Shown: piece after piece, positions 1-7,616 of the stretch
How positions within the stretch are numbered: the stretch's first letter is position 1
Layout of the letters: every line of letters begins with the position of its first letter
DNA from: Duganella sp. SG902
Lineage (GTDB): Bacteria > Pseudomonadota > Gammaproteobacteria > Burkholderiales > Burkholderiaceae_D
Direction of reading: 5' to 3'
NCBI RefSeq assembly: GCF_013376005.1
Contig: NZ_JABMJK010000001.1
Span: forward strand, 1 to 64,000
Length of the DNA stretch: 64,000 nucleotides
Translations under genes and position numbers: made by a program
Notes under the pieces: generated by a model
The model's input: the letters and a program-made list of their open reading frames with translations, nothing else
What the model was told of the DNA's origin: nothing
The model's database searches: none

Positions 1-37
1 TTGCAGTCCAACGTTTAACTTCCTCTTCCATAACCAT
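1..37 (-). CDS. N-terminus of putative IS transposase subunit (partial)
   Basis: Only twelve complete codons are visible, beginning MVMEEEVKRWTA, before the window ends. The acidic start followed by VKRWTA is typical of short DNA-binding proteins encoded at the upstream end of IS elements. An AAAGGA lies upstream of the first ATG at a rather long distance. A second ATG at 29-31 could be the true start. Nothing more can be said without the flanking sequence. Confidence 0.4.
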   Translation of the reverse strand, partial: MVMEEEVKRWTA

Positions 38-95
38 GCTCACGTGATGTCCTTTCAGTATTATCACCTGAGCAGGAATTCACTGGGTCATTACA
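1..95 (-). mobile_element. End of an insertion sequence (IS3-type suspected), cut by window edge
   Basis: On the minus strand the stretch begins with TGTAATGACCC at base 95 and leads, about 60 bases later, to an ATG at 35-37 opening a frame that starts MVMEEEVKRWTA and leaves the window. That start resembles the small helix-turn-helix (OrfA-like) proteins of IS3-family and related transposable elements; this is recognition from memory. A terminus beginning with TG fits that family. The boundary at 95/96 is exactly where a conserved protein (the remnant at 96-308) loses its similarity. Terminal repeat and target duplication cannot be checked because the other end lies outside. Confidence 0.55.
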
Positions 96-308
96 ATGAA
101 GCGAGTACTTGGCGGAGGCAATCTCAATAGCAATGCGCTCAACGCGAACGGCATTGGAATTGTCAATCAGCGCATGCCGAGCCTGAAAGCCAAGATCATG
201 AATCGTAAAGACGATCGCATCGAAAAGAGGCTTGAACTTGGCGTCGAACGGGCAATTAAGGAAGACTCGGTCATCGTAGTCAGCCGGTTTATTCACTGAG
301 AGGGCCAT
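96..308 (-). pseudogene. TIR-like nucleotide-binding protein, 3' end lost to IS insertion
   Basis: The 71 codons from the ATG at 306-308 encode a protein with the hallmark DDRVFLNCPFD near the N-terminus and a helix rich in charged residues ending in KYSLH. Proteins of this type (often annotated nucleotide-binding, TIR-like fold, about 150-200 residues) continue from this point with a HDIS-type motif. Here the frame instead runs 26 codons into the presumed IS end and stops at 15-17. The start codon overlaps the stop of the preceding small gene (TGATG), so the two were translationally coupled. I call it broken because the conserved core stops abruptly at the IS boundary; a functional short protein is unlikely. 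Confidence 0.6.
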
Positions 309-679
309 CAGATCAGCACCATCGAGGCCAAGAGCGACTTTCGCATTTCGTCGTCGAGCTTCAACTTGGTCTTGGGCGCCGGAAGGTGGTGGACCTCGGG
401 ATGTTTGCCCACGACGTTGCTCCGCGACAGTTTCAACTTCACGACCTTTCCTGGCTTCAGAGTGGTATTCGCCTCCAGTACCTTTCCAGGCGCCGATATG
501 ACAACCGTATGGCCTCCCCCCTTGGCGCGCGCGAGCGTCACTTTGTAAGTCTTGCCTACTGGAGGCTTGGACGCGGTCGCCTTCTTGGTCCTCTTCTCAC
601 CAACGACAGAACTTCCAATCTTTTTAGCCACCGCTTTCCCCTCTTCTGAAACCTTGATCCGAGCGTCGTTCGTAACCAT
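308..679 (-). CDS. Small basic protein of unknown function
   Basis: This 123-residue product is very rich in lysine (KKIGSSVVGEKRTKK near residues 19-33) and has no membrane segment or recognised domain. I chose the ATG at 677-679 (MVTNDARIK) because upstream codons in the same frame read like spacer and a GAGG lies upstream of this ATG. The stop codon overlaps the start of the TIR-like gene remnant, so the pair formed a two-gene unit. The basic N-terminal part could bind nucleic acid, but that is a guess. The gene looks intact while its partner is broken. Confidence 0.5.
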   Translation of the reverse strand: MVTNDARIKVSEEGKAVAKKIGSSVVGEKRTKKATASKPPVGKTYKVTLARAKGGGHTVVISAPGKVLEANTTLKPGKVVKLKLSRSNVVGKHPEVHHLPAPKTKLKLDDEMRKSLLASMVLI

Positions 680-786
680 AGGCTGATGATAGCCTCTAAC
701 AGGCAGGCTGTCATGCCGGGCGAGATCCCATGAAGGAGCCGCAACGGGCTGGGAGCCGAGGTTCAAGACTGACCAATCCCGACAAT

Positions 787-820
787 AAAAAAGGCCGCAA
801 CGTCACCGTTACGGCCTTTT
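787..820 (-). terminator. Rho-independent terminator after cheV
   Basis: A hairpin with arms AAGGCCGTAACG and CGTTGCGGCCTT on the minus strand is followed by a T-run (TTTTTTATTG) 17 bases past the cheV stop. The plus strand also ends in TTTT, so it may work in both directions. Confidence 0.85.
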
Positions 821-836
821 CACGCAACGCGAACGT

Positions 837-1805
837 TTAAGCTGCGGTTGCGGCTTTGCCCAGCACGCTACGGATGGTGCCAGCCAGGTCCTCGGCCGAG
901 AACTTGGCCACGTACGCGTCCGCGCCCACGCCTTTGACGTGGTCTTCGTTGGTCTTGCCCGACAGCGAGGAGTGGATCACGACAGGAATCTTGCCGAAGC
1001 GCGGGTCCTGCTTGATCAAGCGGGTCAGCGTGAAGCCATCCATCTCCGGCATCTCCAGGTCGGTCAGCACCATCGCCACGCGGTCGGTGATCGGCAATCC
1101 TTCGGCCTTGGCGCCTTCCGCGATCGACTGCAGACGGTCCCAGGCTTCCTTGCCCGACTTGGTCATGATGAAGTGCACGCCCATCGCTTCCAGACCTTTT
1201 TCGATCAGGTTGCGCGCCACCACCGAATCGTCGGCGGCCAGCACCACCGAGCCGGGTTTCAGCAACACTTTCGGGCCGATGGTTTCCGGGTCGATGTCCT
1301 CGCGCTCCGGAGGCACCAGTTCGCGCAGGATGGTTTCCACGTCCAGCACCTGCGCCAGGCGGGTGTTCTGGGTGTCGCCGTCGATGCGGGCGATGCTGGT
1401 GACCTTGCCGCCGGCCGTGCCTTCGGCGGTCAGCACCTGATTCCAGTCCAGACGCACGATTTCATCCACCGACTCGACCGCGAACGCTTGGGTGGTGCGC
1501 GCGAATTCGGTGACCAACATGATGTTCAGACCGGTTTTTGGGGTCACACCGACGATGCCTGGCAAATCCAGCACCGTGATGATTTGTCCGCGCAGGTTCA
1601 CCACGCCCAGCATGTGTGGCGGGGATCCGGCCACAGCAGTCACTTCGGGCATCGCCACGATCTCGCGGATTTTGAAGACGTTAATGCCGAACAGCTCGGA
1701 ATGTTCGCCCTTGGCGTCGCCGCCCAGACGGAACAGGAGGAGTTCGAATTTGTTGGAGTTGGTTAAGTTACTGCGTTCATCAACTTCCTGCTGAACTGAT
1801 TTCAT
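837..1805 (-). CDS. cheV: Chemotaxis protein CheV (CheW-receiver hybrid)
   Basis: The 322-residue protein has a CheW-like coupling domain (about residues 20-165, with the VVNLRGQIITVLDLPG stretch) followed by a receiver domain (about 185-318). The receiver has the acidic pair Asp192/Asp193, the phosphoacceptor Asp249 in VLTDLEMPEMDGF and a conserved Lys near the C-terminus. CheV couples chemoreceptors to CheA and may act in adaptation through phosphorylation; it is cytoplasmic at receptor arrays. The start at 1803-1805 has a good GGAG site; a longer frame upstream overlaps the tRNA-Gly gene and is rejected. The gene stands alone and ends in a strong terminator. No other chemotaxis genes are in the window. 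Confidence 0.93.
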   Translation of the reverse strand: MKSVQQEVDERSNLTNSNKFELLLFRLGGDAKGEHSELFGINVFKIREIVAMPEVTAVAGSPPHMLGVVNLRGQIITVLDLPGIVGVTPKTGLNIMLVTEFARTTQAFAVESVDEIVRLDWNQVLTAEGTAGGKVTSIARIDGDTQNTRLAQVLDVETILRELVPPEREDIDPETIGPKVLLKPGSVVLAADDSVVARNLIEKGLEAMGVHFIMTKSGKEAWDRLQSIAEGAKAEGLPITDRVAMVLTDLEMPEMDGFTLTRLIKQDPRFGKIPVVIHSSLSGKTNEDHVKGVGADAYVAKFSAEDLAGTIRSVLGKAATAA

Positions 1806-1888
1806 GGATTTCGTCTCCTTCGGTGGTCCGCTCCCAGTATAACGGTTGCGCCGGTGAAGATGTTGTGCTGGAGAACGATAAAACAACA

Positions 1889-1917
1889 AAAAAGGAAGCC
1901 CGTGGGCTTCCTTTTTG
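1889..1917 (-). terminator. Terminator downstream of tRNA-Gly
   Basis: A perfect 8-base stem GGAAGCCC/GGGCTTCC (1894-1901 and 1904-1911) with a two-base loop is followed on the minus strand by TTTTTTGTTG. It lies 27 bases beyond the tRNA 3' end and upstream of cheV, separating the two transcripts. Confidence 0.85.
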
Positions 1918-1943
1918 CTTACTACTTCTTTGCTACTGAATTC

Positions 1944-2019
1944 TGGAGCGGGAGAAGAGTCTCGAACTCTCGACCTCAACCTTGGCAAGGTTGCGCTCTA
2001 CCAACTGAGCTACTCCCGC
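1944..2019 (-). tRNA. tRNA-Gly (anticodon GCC)
   Basis: The minus strand gives a complete 76-base cloverleaf. The acceptor GCGGGAG pairs with CTCCCGC, followed by an encoded TCCA end. The D-arm has AGCTCAGTTGGTAGAGC, the anticodon loop reads TTGCCAA with anticodon GCC, and the T-loop has GTTCGAGAC. A possible -10 hexamer CATAAT lies at 2030-2035, with no good -35 box. Confidence 0.97.
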
Positions 2020-2133
2020 GGAGGCCCGTATTATGACAGAACAATTTCCTTTTCGCCAGAGCTCGCCGGCAACTTTTTACCGAACTTCCAATAGTGTAAG
2101 CTTAGCCTCGTTTCACTATCGGGAAGGAAGGGA

Positions 2134-3768
2134 ATGGATTCAATCGAAGTCGTGCTGATCATGCTGCTGGCGGTGGTGGCCAGCGCCTATATCCGGCGTT
2201 TGCTGCCGCGCGCGATTCCGCTGCCGCTGGTGCAGATCGTCCTGGGCGCCCTGATCGCCTCCAAGTCCTCGCACGGCGTGGATCTGGAACCGGACCTGTT
2301 CTTCCTGGTTTTCCTGCCGCCGCTGCTGTTCCTCGACGGCTGGCGCATTCCCAAGAGCGGCCTGCTGCGCGACAAGGGCACCATCCTGGAACTGGCCTTC
2401 GGGCTGGTGGTGTTCACGGTGGTGGGCGCCGGCTTCCTGATCCACTGGATGATCCCCGCCATGCCGCTGCCGGTGGCGTTCGCGCTGGCGGCCATCGTCT
2501 CGCCGACCGACCCCATCGCGGTCAGCTCGATCGCTTCCAGCTCGCCGATCCCCAAGCGGCTGATGCACATTCTGGAGGGTGAGTCGCTGCTGAACGACGC
2601 CTCCGGCCTGGTGTGCTTCCGTTTTGCGGTGGCGGCGGCCATGACCGGCGCGTTTTCGCTGCAAACCGCCGCCCTCACCTTCGTCTGGCTGGTGGCCGCC
2701 GGCATCGCGGCCGGTGTCGGCCTGACGCTGGTGGTGACGTGGGGACAGCGCTGGCTGGTGCGTCACTTCGGCGAGCCGCCGGGCTCCCCGATTCTGGTCA
2801 ACCTGCTGATTCCGTTCGGCGCCTATCTGGTGGCGGAACGCCTGCATGCCTCTGGCATCCTGGCGGCGGTGGCGGCCGGTGTGACCATGAGCTACGTCGA
2901 ATTGAGCGGCCATGCGCACGCCAACACCCGCATTCAGCGCTCGGCGGTGTGGGACACGGTGCAATTCGCGCTTAATGGCGTGATGTTCGTGCTGCTGGGC
3001 GAACAGCTGCCAGACATCTTCCGGCTGGCGGGCGCCTCGCTGGAGGAAAGCGGCCATGTCAACCGCTGGTGGCTGGTGGCATACGCGTTCGCCATCACCG
3101 GCGGCCTGCTGGCGCTGCGCATGGCGTGGGTGTGGGCCTCGCTGCGGCTGACCATCTTCAAGCAGAAGGTGCGTCACCAGCCGCGCCACAAGATCAATCC
3201 GCGCCTGCTGCTGGCGACGACGCTGGCAGGCGCGCGCGGCACCATCACGCTGGCCGGCGTGCTGACGCTGCCGCTGGCGCTGCCCGACGGCTCGCCGTTC
3301 CCGGCGCGCGCGCTGACCATCTTCCTGGCCTGCTCGGTGATCCTGATTTCGCTGCTGGTGGCCAGCATCGCCCTGCCTCGCCTGCTGGCAGGGATGACCT
3401 TCCCGGCCGAGCCGGAGGAACAGCAGGAAGAGGATCTGGCGCGCCGCGCGGCCGCCAACGCCGCCATCACCGCCATCGAGAAAACCCAGGTCGCGTTGAT
3501 GGAGTCCGACGCCTGCGTCGATCCGGAGGTCTACCCGCAGGCGGCCGCGCGCGTGATCGCCTTTTATGAGCACAAGTTGAAGGAGGTCGATCCGGAAAGC
3601 GAGCAAGCCTGGCGCAAGACCGATTCCGCCGAAAAGGAACTGCGTCTGGCCGCGCTGGAGGCCGAGCGGCGCACCGTGTGGGACCTCGCGAAGCACGATC
3701 AGATCTCCGACGAAATCTCGCGCAAGCTGGTGCGCGAGATCGATTTGATGGAAGCGCGTTACCGCTAA
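2134..3768 (+). CDS. Na+/H+ antiporter, CPA1 (NhaP-like) family
   Basis: The 544-residue inner-membrane protein has about twelve hydrophobic segments in its first ~420 residues and a charged cytoplasmic tail of about 120 residues. The CPA1 signatures are visible: FLPPLLFLDGWR (61-71), the ion-binding region SPTDP with Asp126, and GESLLNDASGL with Asn154/Asp155. It should exchange protons for Na+ or K+ and serve pH and ion balance. The start has a GGAAGG site. The histidine kinase gene follows only 4 bases after the stop, so co-transcription is likely and the two-component pair might sense an ion or envelope condition tied to the antiporter; that link is inference. Confidence 0.9.
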   Translation: MDSIEVVLIMLLAVVASAYIRRLLPRAIPLPLVQIVLGALIASKSSHGVDLEPDLFFLVFLPPLLFLDGWRIPKSGLLRDKGTILELAFGLVVFTVVGAGFLIHWMIPAMPLPVAFALAAIVSPTDPIAVSSIASSSPIPKRLMHILEGESLLNDASGLVCFRFAVAAAMTGAFSLQTAALTFVWLVAAGIAAGVGLTLVVTWGQRWLVRHFGEPPGSPILVNLLIPFGAYLVAERLHASGILAAVAAGVTMSYVELSGHAHANTRIQRSAVWDTVQFALNGVMFVLLGEQLPDIFRLAGASLEESGHVNRWWLVAYAFAITGGLLALRMAWVWASLRLTIFKQKVRHQPRHKINPRLLLATTLAGARGTITLAGVLTLPLALPDGSPFPARALTIFLACSVILISLLVASIALPRLLAGMTFPAEPEEQQEEDLARRAAANAAITAIEKTQVALMESDACVDPEVYPQAAARVIAFYEHKLKEVDPESEQAWRKTDSAEKELRLAALEAERRTVWDLAKHDQISDEISRKLVREIDLMEARYR

Positions 3769-3772
3769 GCCC

Positions 3773-4840
3773 ATGCAAAGAACCCGCGCCATCGTCGCCT
3801 ACGCCTGGATTCTGTTCTGGATCCTGATGGTCTCCACCTCGGTGCAGGAGTACCTGCGCGGCCATGATCAGGGCATATGGAAGCCGATCCTGTGGGAGAC
3901 CTCGTCGGCGCTGACCGGCACCACGCTGCTGATCCTGCAGCGCCGCTTCACCCGCAAGTACGACACGTTGATCGCCAACGCGCCGCTGCGCTGGTTCCTG
4001 CACCAGCTGGCATGGCTGCCTGTGTATTGGCTGGTCTTCGTGCCTGCCGCATTCGGCATGCGGCACGCGGTGTACGCCATGATGGGGGAAACCTACACGC
4101 ATGAAGGCTGGGCCCAGGTGTACCTGTATGAAGACATCAAGATGACGATCTTCTTCAGCATCTTCACCGCCATCACCTTCGGCGTGCTGTCCTTCCACGC
4201 CATGCTGGAGGAGAAACTGCGGGTCGAACGCGCCAACGCCTCGCTGCGGGAGGCGCAGCTGCTGCGCCTGAGCCAGCAGATGCAACCGCACTTCCTGTTC
4301 AATGCCCTGAACACGATATCGTCGCTGATGTACAGCGACGTGCAGCGCGCGGACGCCATGCTGGTGCAGTTGTCCGACGTGCTGCGCGCCACGCTGGACG
4401 TCGGTGAGCGCCATCTGGTGCCGTTGGAGACGGAGCTGCGCATCCTGCGCGGCTATGCGGCGCTGATGAGCGAGCGCTTCGCGGATCGCGTCAGCATCTC
4501 ATGGGACGTGGATGAATCACTGCACGCCTGCGAGGTGCCGGTGATGAGCATGCAGCCCTTGCTGGAGAACGTCTTCAAGCACACCGTTGAAAAGCGCCGC
4601 CAGCCGACCGCGATCAGCATCAGCGCCCGGCGCCAGGGCGACATGCTCCACCTGCGAATCGAAGACGACAGCGGCACGCTGCCACCGGCCGCCATCAACG
4701 ATGGCGGCCGTAGCGGCATCGGCGTGCGCAATTTGCGCGAGCGCCTGGCGGCGCTGTACGGCGAGCGCGCTGCGTTTGGTCTGAGCGCCCTGTCGCCGGC
4801 CGGCGTGCGCGCGGAAGTGAGGCTGCCATGCGCGTCCTGA
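3773..4840 (+). CDS. Sensor histidine kinase, LytS/YehU (HisKA_3-lacking, PF06580) type
   Basis: The 355-residue protein has about four membrane segments within residues 8-140, a short coiled linker, and the His_kinase domain with the phospho-acceptor His173 in QMQPHFLFNALNTI. The ATPase part has the N-box-like PLLENVFKH and a glycine-rich GIGVRNLRERL. Such kinases autophosphorylate and pass phosphate to LytTR-type regulators; the next gene encodes one and overlaps by 13 bases. There is no extracellular sensor domain, so the signal is probably sensed in the membrane. The stimulus is unknown. Confidence 0.9.
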   Translation: MQRTRAIVAYAWILFWILMVSTSVQEYLRGHDQGIWKPILWETSSALTGTTLLILQRRFTRKYDTLIANAPLRWFLHQLAWLPVYWLVFVPAAFGMRHAVYAMMGETYTHEGWAQVYLYEDIKMTIFFSIFTAITFGVLSFHAMLEEKLRVERANASLREAQLLRLSQQMQPHFLFNALNTISSLMYSDVQRADAMLVQLSDVLRATLDVGERHLVPLETELRILRGYAALMSERFADRVSISWDVDESLHACEVPVMSMQPLLENVFKHTVEKRRQPTAISISARRQGDMLHLRIEDDSGTLPPAAINDGGRSGIGVRNLRERLAALYGERAAFGLSALSPAGVRAEVRLPCAS

Positions 4841-5547
4841 TCGTCGACGACGAGCGCCCCGCGCGCGACAAACTGCGCCGCATGCTGGCCTCGGAGCCAG
4901 GCATCAGCGCCATCGAGGAAGCCCGCGACGGCGTGGAAGCGCTGGAAAAGCTCCCCTCCTTCGCGCCCGACCTGCTGCTGCTCGACATCCAGATGCCCGA
5001 GATCACCGGCCTCGATGTCGCCGCCTCGCTGCCAGCGCCGGCGCCGCTGGTGGTATTCGTCACCGCCTACGACGAATACGCCATTCGCGCTTTCGACGCC
5101 AACGCCATCGACTACCTGCTCAAGCCCTACGACCAGCCACGCCTGCAACGCGCATTGCAGCGCGCACGGGAGCGCCTGGCGGCGCGTCCGACCCCGGCGC
5201 CCCTGCCTTCGGTCACGCAACTGCTGGTGCCCGAGCGGCACGGCACGCGCGTCGTCAAGGTCGAACAAATCCAGTGGATCGAAACCGCCGACAACTACGT
5301 CATTCTGCACACCGCCGATGGCGATCCGCTGATGCGGCAAACGCTGGCCGGCCTGCTGGAGAAGCTGGGACCACGCTTCATCCGCTGCCACCGCCGCGCC
5401 GCCGTGCAGCTGGATTGGGTGGCCAGCATCGTCAATCTCGACAAAGGCGATGGCGAGCTGCTGCTGCGCGGTGGCGCCTCGGTTCCGCTCAGCCGCCAAT
5501 ACCGCGCCGACCTTGAAGCCCGGCTTGTATCGACTTGTAAAAAGTGA
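4828..5547 (+). CDS. LytTR-family response regulator
   Basis: The 239-residue protein has a receiver domain (residues 1-115, acidic Asp7/Asp8, phosphoacceptor Asp53 in LLLLDIQMPE, Lys in YLLKPY) and a C-terminal LytTR DNA-binding domain (about 135-235, with VEQIQWIETADNYVILHT and RCHRRAAVQLDWV). It is the partner of the overlapping LytS-type kinase. Regulators of this type bind paired direct repeats upstream of targets, often genes for envelope or adhesion functions. Its targets cannot be read from the sequence. Confidence 0.92.
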   Translation: MRVLIVDDERPARDKLRRMLASEPGISAIEEARDGVEALEKLPSFAPDLLLLDIQMPEITGLDVAASLPAPAPLVVFVTAYDEYAIRAFDANAIDYLLKPYDQPRLQRALQRARERLAARPTPAPLPSVTQLLVPERHGTRVVKVEQIQWIETADNYVILHTADGDPLMRQTLAGLLEKLGPRFIRCHRRAAVQLDWVASIVNLDKGDGELLLRGGASVPLSRQYRADLEARLVSTCKK

Positions 5548-5621
5548 CAAACCGCGCATATCTAACGCGATTGTTTTACGTACAATCACTGAGTCCTATT
5601 TCAATTCAGAGCAGTCAATCG

Positions 5622-7511
5622 ATGAAGCTGAAGTTTATCGCGGCGCTGTGTGCAGCCGCCCTGTTTTCCACCCAAGCCTATGCGGCCGATGATGGCACCG
5701 ACCGCTCGCTCAGCGTCCTGAAGAACCTGCAGCATTTTGTCGTCCAGCGTGACGGCGGCTATGTCCTGACCGAGGAATATCTGGTGCAGCTGAATGAGCA
5801 GCGCGCCGTCGGCAACGCGGCACAGCGCCAGTTTCACTTCAACCGCACGCTGGAGGACATCGACATCGTCGAGGCCTACACCGAAAAGCCCGATGGCCGC
5901 CGCATCCCGGTACAGCCGGCGCAAATCAGGCTGCAACAGGAGCCGGCGTACAACGGCGCGCCGATGTTCCAGGACATGCAGATCAAGGCCGTAATCTATC
6001 CCGATGTCGCGGTCGGCGACAAGCTGTACTCGAAGACCCGCAAAACGCGCCGCAGCGCCCTCTTCGGCGGGCAGTTCTACGACACCACCTATCCCCGCTA
6101 CCATCCGACCCAACAACTGACGCTGATCTACGATCTGCCGTCCGACATGCCGCTCAAGTCGGATGAACTGGGGTTCAAGGCCAGCGCGCCGGAGCGGCAT
6201 GACGGCCGCACCGTCTATCGCTGGGACTATACGCCGTCCGACAATCCGCGCCTTGAGTTCGACGCCGTCGGCTACGCCGACTTCGGTCAGCACCTGGTGG
6301 TCTCCACCTTCAAAGACTATCGCGACATCGGCCTGGCGTACGACGTTACGTCCAGGGCGGCGGCCAAGCCCACGCCCGCCATCGAGGCCAAAGCGCTTGA
6401 GCTGGTCAAGGGGCTGAGCGAGCCACGCGACAAGGCGCGCGCCATCGGCAACTGGGTGCGCACCAACATCCGCTATGTCGCGGTCTATATCGGCAATGGG
6501 GGCCGCGAACCGCACAGCGCCGAGTCGGTGCTGGAGAACCGCTACGGAGACTGCAAGGACCATGTGGTACTGATGGAGGCGATGCTCAGCGCCGTCGGCA
6601 TCGACAGCACCCCGGCGCTGATCAGCGCCGGCAACGCCTACAAGCTGTCGCCCGTCGCCAGCATGGAACCGTTCAACCACGTCATCAACTACATCCCGTC
6701 GCTGGACCTGTACATCGACACCACGGCGGACAACCTCAGTGTCGGCTACCTGCCGTTCTGGGACCTGGACAAGCAGGTGATCCTCACCCGCACCGGCCAG
6801 ATGGGCCACACTCCAACCACGCAGCCCGGCAAGATCAGGAACCACTACACGGTGCAAATTGGCGCGGACGGCTCGGCCCAGTTCAAATTCACGCGCGACA
6901 ATCTGGGTGCCTGGGAGGAGGAAGTCCGTACCGAGCAGCGCAACTGGAACAAGAACGACCAGGAGCGCTTCGTCGAGAGCCTGCTGAAATCCTTGGGCAT
7001 CAAGGGCAGCGGCGAAGTGGAACTGGGTAATCTTGACAGTGCGGCGGAGGGCAAAGGCTATAGCTACAGCCTGCGCGGCAAGGGCGAAAACTGGCTCTAC
7101 CTGCCCGGCACGATCGGCGTGCCCGCGGTCAGCAGCCTGTATGCGGGTCTGGCGGACCAGGTGTTCAGGATGACCAACGAGGCGACGCGCACCCAGCCTT
7201 TCATCTGCCCCGACAACGACTACGAAGAACAGGCCGAGTACCAATTGCCGGCCAACGCCAAACTGCTGGCGGTGCCGCCCGACGTCAACATCAGCAGCCC
7301 GTATTTCCAGTATCACGCCAGGTTCCGCCAAACCGGCGGCAAACTGGTAATCGACCGCAGCTTCAGGAGCGGCAAGGCGGGCGGCAAGGTCTGCACCCCG
7401 CAAGACCACCGGGCGATGCAGGCCGATATCAAGAAAATGGTGCGCGACCTGCGCAGCCAGTTCATCCTCCAGGTGCCGGATGTGACGGGCACGCCCGAGG
7501 TGGCAAACTAG
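5622..7511 (+). CDS. Secreted DUF3857 / transglutaminase-like protein
   Basis: The 629-residue protein begins with a clear signal peptide (MKLKFIAALCAAALFSTQAYA, cleaved after residue 21). It has an N-terminal DUF3857 beta-domain (about 50-240) and a transglutaminase-like core with the triad Cys311 (GDCKDH), His353 (FNHVI) and Asp366 (YIDTT). The C-terminal part is a DUF2569/DUF3858-type beta region. Such periplasmic proteins are common in Gram-negative bacteria and their substrates are mostly unknown. I chose the ATG at 5622 because the signal peptide starts there; an upstream in-frame ATG at 5544 overlaps the regulator gene and would put 26 extra residues before it. Confidence 0.88.
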   Translation: MKLKFIAALCAAALFSTQAYAADDGTDRSLSVLKNLQHFVVQRDGGYVLTEEYLVQLNEQRAVGNAAQRQFHFNRTLEDIDIVEAYTEKPDGRRIPVQPAQIRLQQEPAYNGAPMFQDMQIKAVIYPDVAVGDKLYSKTRKTRRSALFGGQFYDTTYPRYHPTQQLTLIYDLPSDMPLKSDELGFKASAPERHDGRTVYRWDYTPSDNPRLEFDAVGYADFGQHLVVSTFKDYRDIGLAYDVTSRAAAKPTPAIEAKALELVKGLSEPRDKARAIGNWVRTNIRYVAVYIGNGGREPHSAESVLENRYGDCKDHVVLMEAMLSAVGIDSTPALISAGNAYKLSPVASMEPFNHVINYIPSLDLYIDTTADNLSVGYLPFWDLDKQVILTRTGQMGHTPTTQPGKIRNHYTVQIGADGSAQFKFTRDNLGAWEEEVRTEQRNWNKNDQERFVESLLKSLGIKGSGEVELGNLDSAAEGKGYSYSLRGKGENWLYLPGTIGVPAVSSLYAGLADQVFRMTNEATRTQPFICPDNDYEEQAEYQLPANAKLLAVPPDVNISSPYFQYHARFRQTGGKLVIDRSFRSGKAGGKVCTPQDHRAMQADIKKMVRDLRSQFILQVPDVTGTPEVAN

Positions 7512-7616
7512 CGCCGCCGGCTTCCGGCTCGCCCCACGCGGCGCCCATTTCGCCCCAAGGCGATGGACGCTCGCGCGGGGCGCCGCTAATCTGGCTCCAT
7601 CAACAAGGAGCCAACA

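Noticed and set aside
15-308. Intact 97-residue gene at the left edge
   Set aside because: The last 26 residues come from the presumed IS end and do not match the family, so I treat it as a truncated gene.
2140-3792. Long minus-strand open frame opposite the antiporter gene
   Set aside because: It is rich in Arg, Gln and His with no domain pattern, as expected of the reverse strand of a high-GC gene, and the plus-strand gene is a clear CPA1 antiporter.
5569-5587. Inverted repeat GATTGT-N7-ACAATC before the DUF3857 gene
   Set aside because: It could be an operator, but the arms are short, there is no matching site elsewhere and LytTR sites are normally direct repeats.
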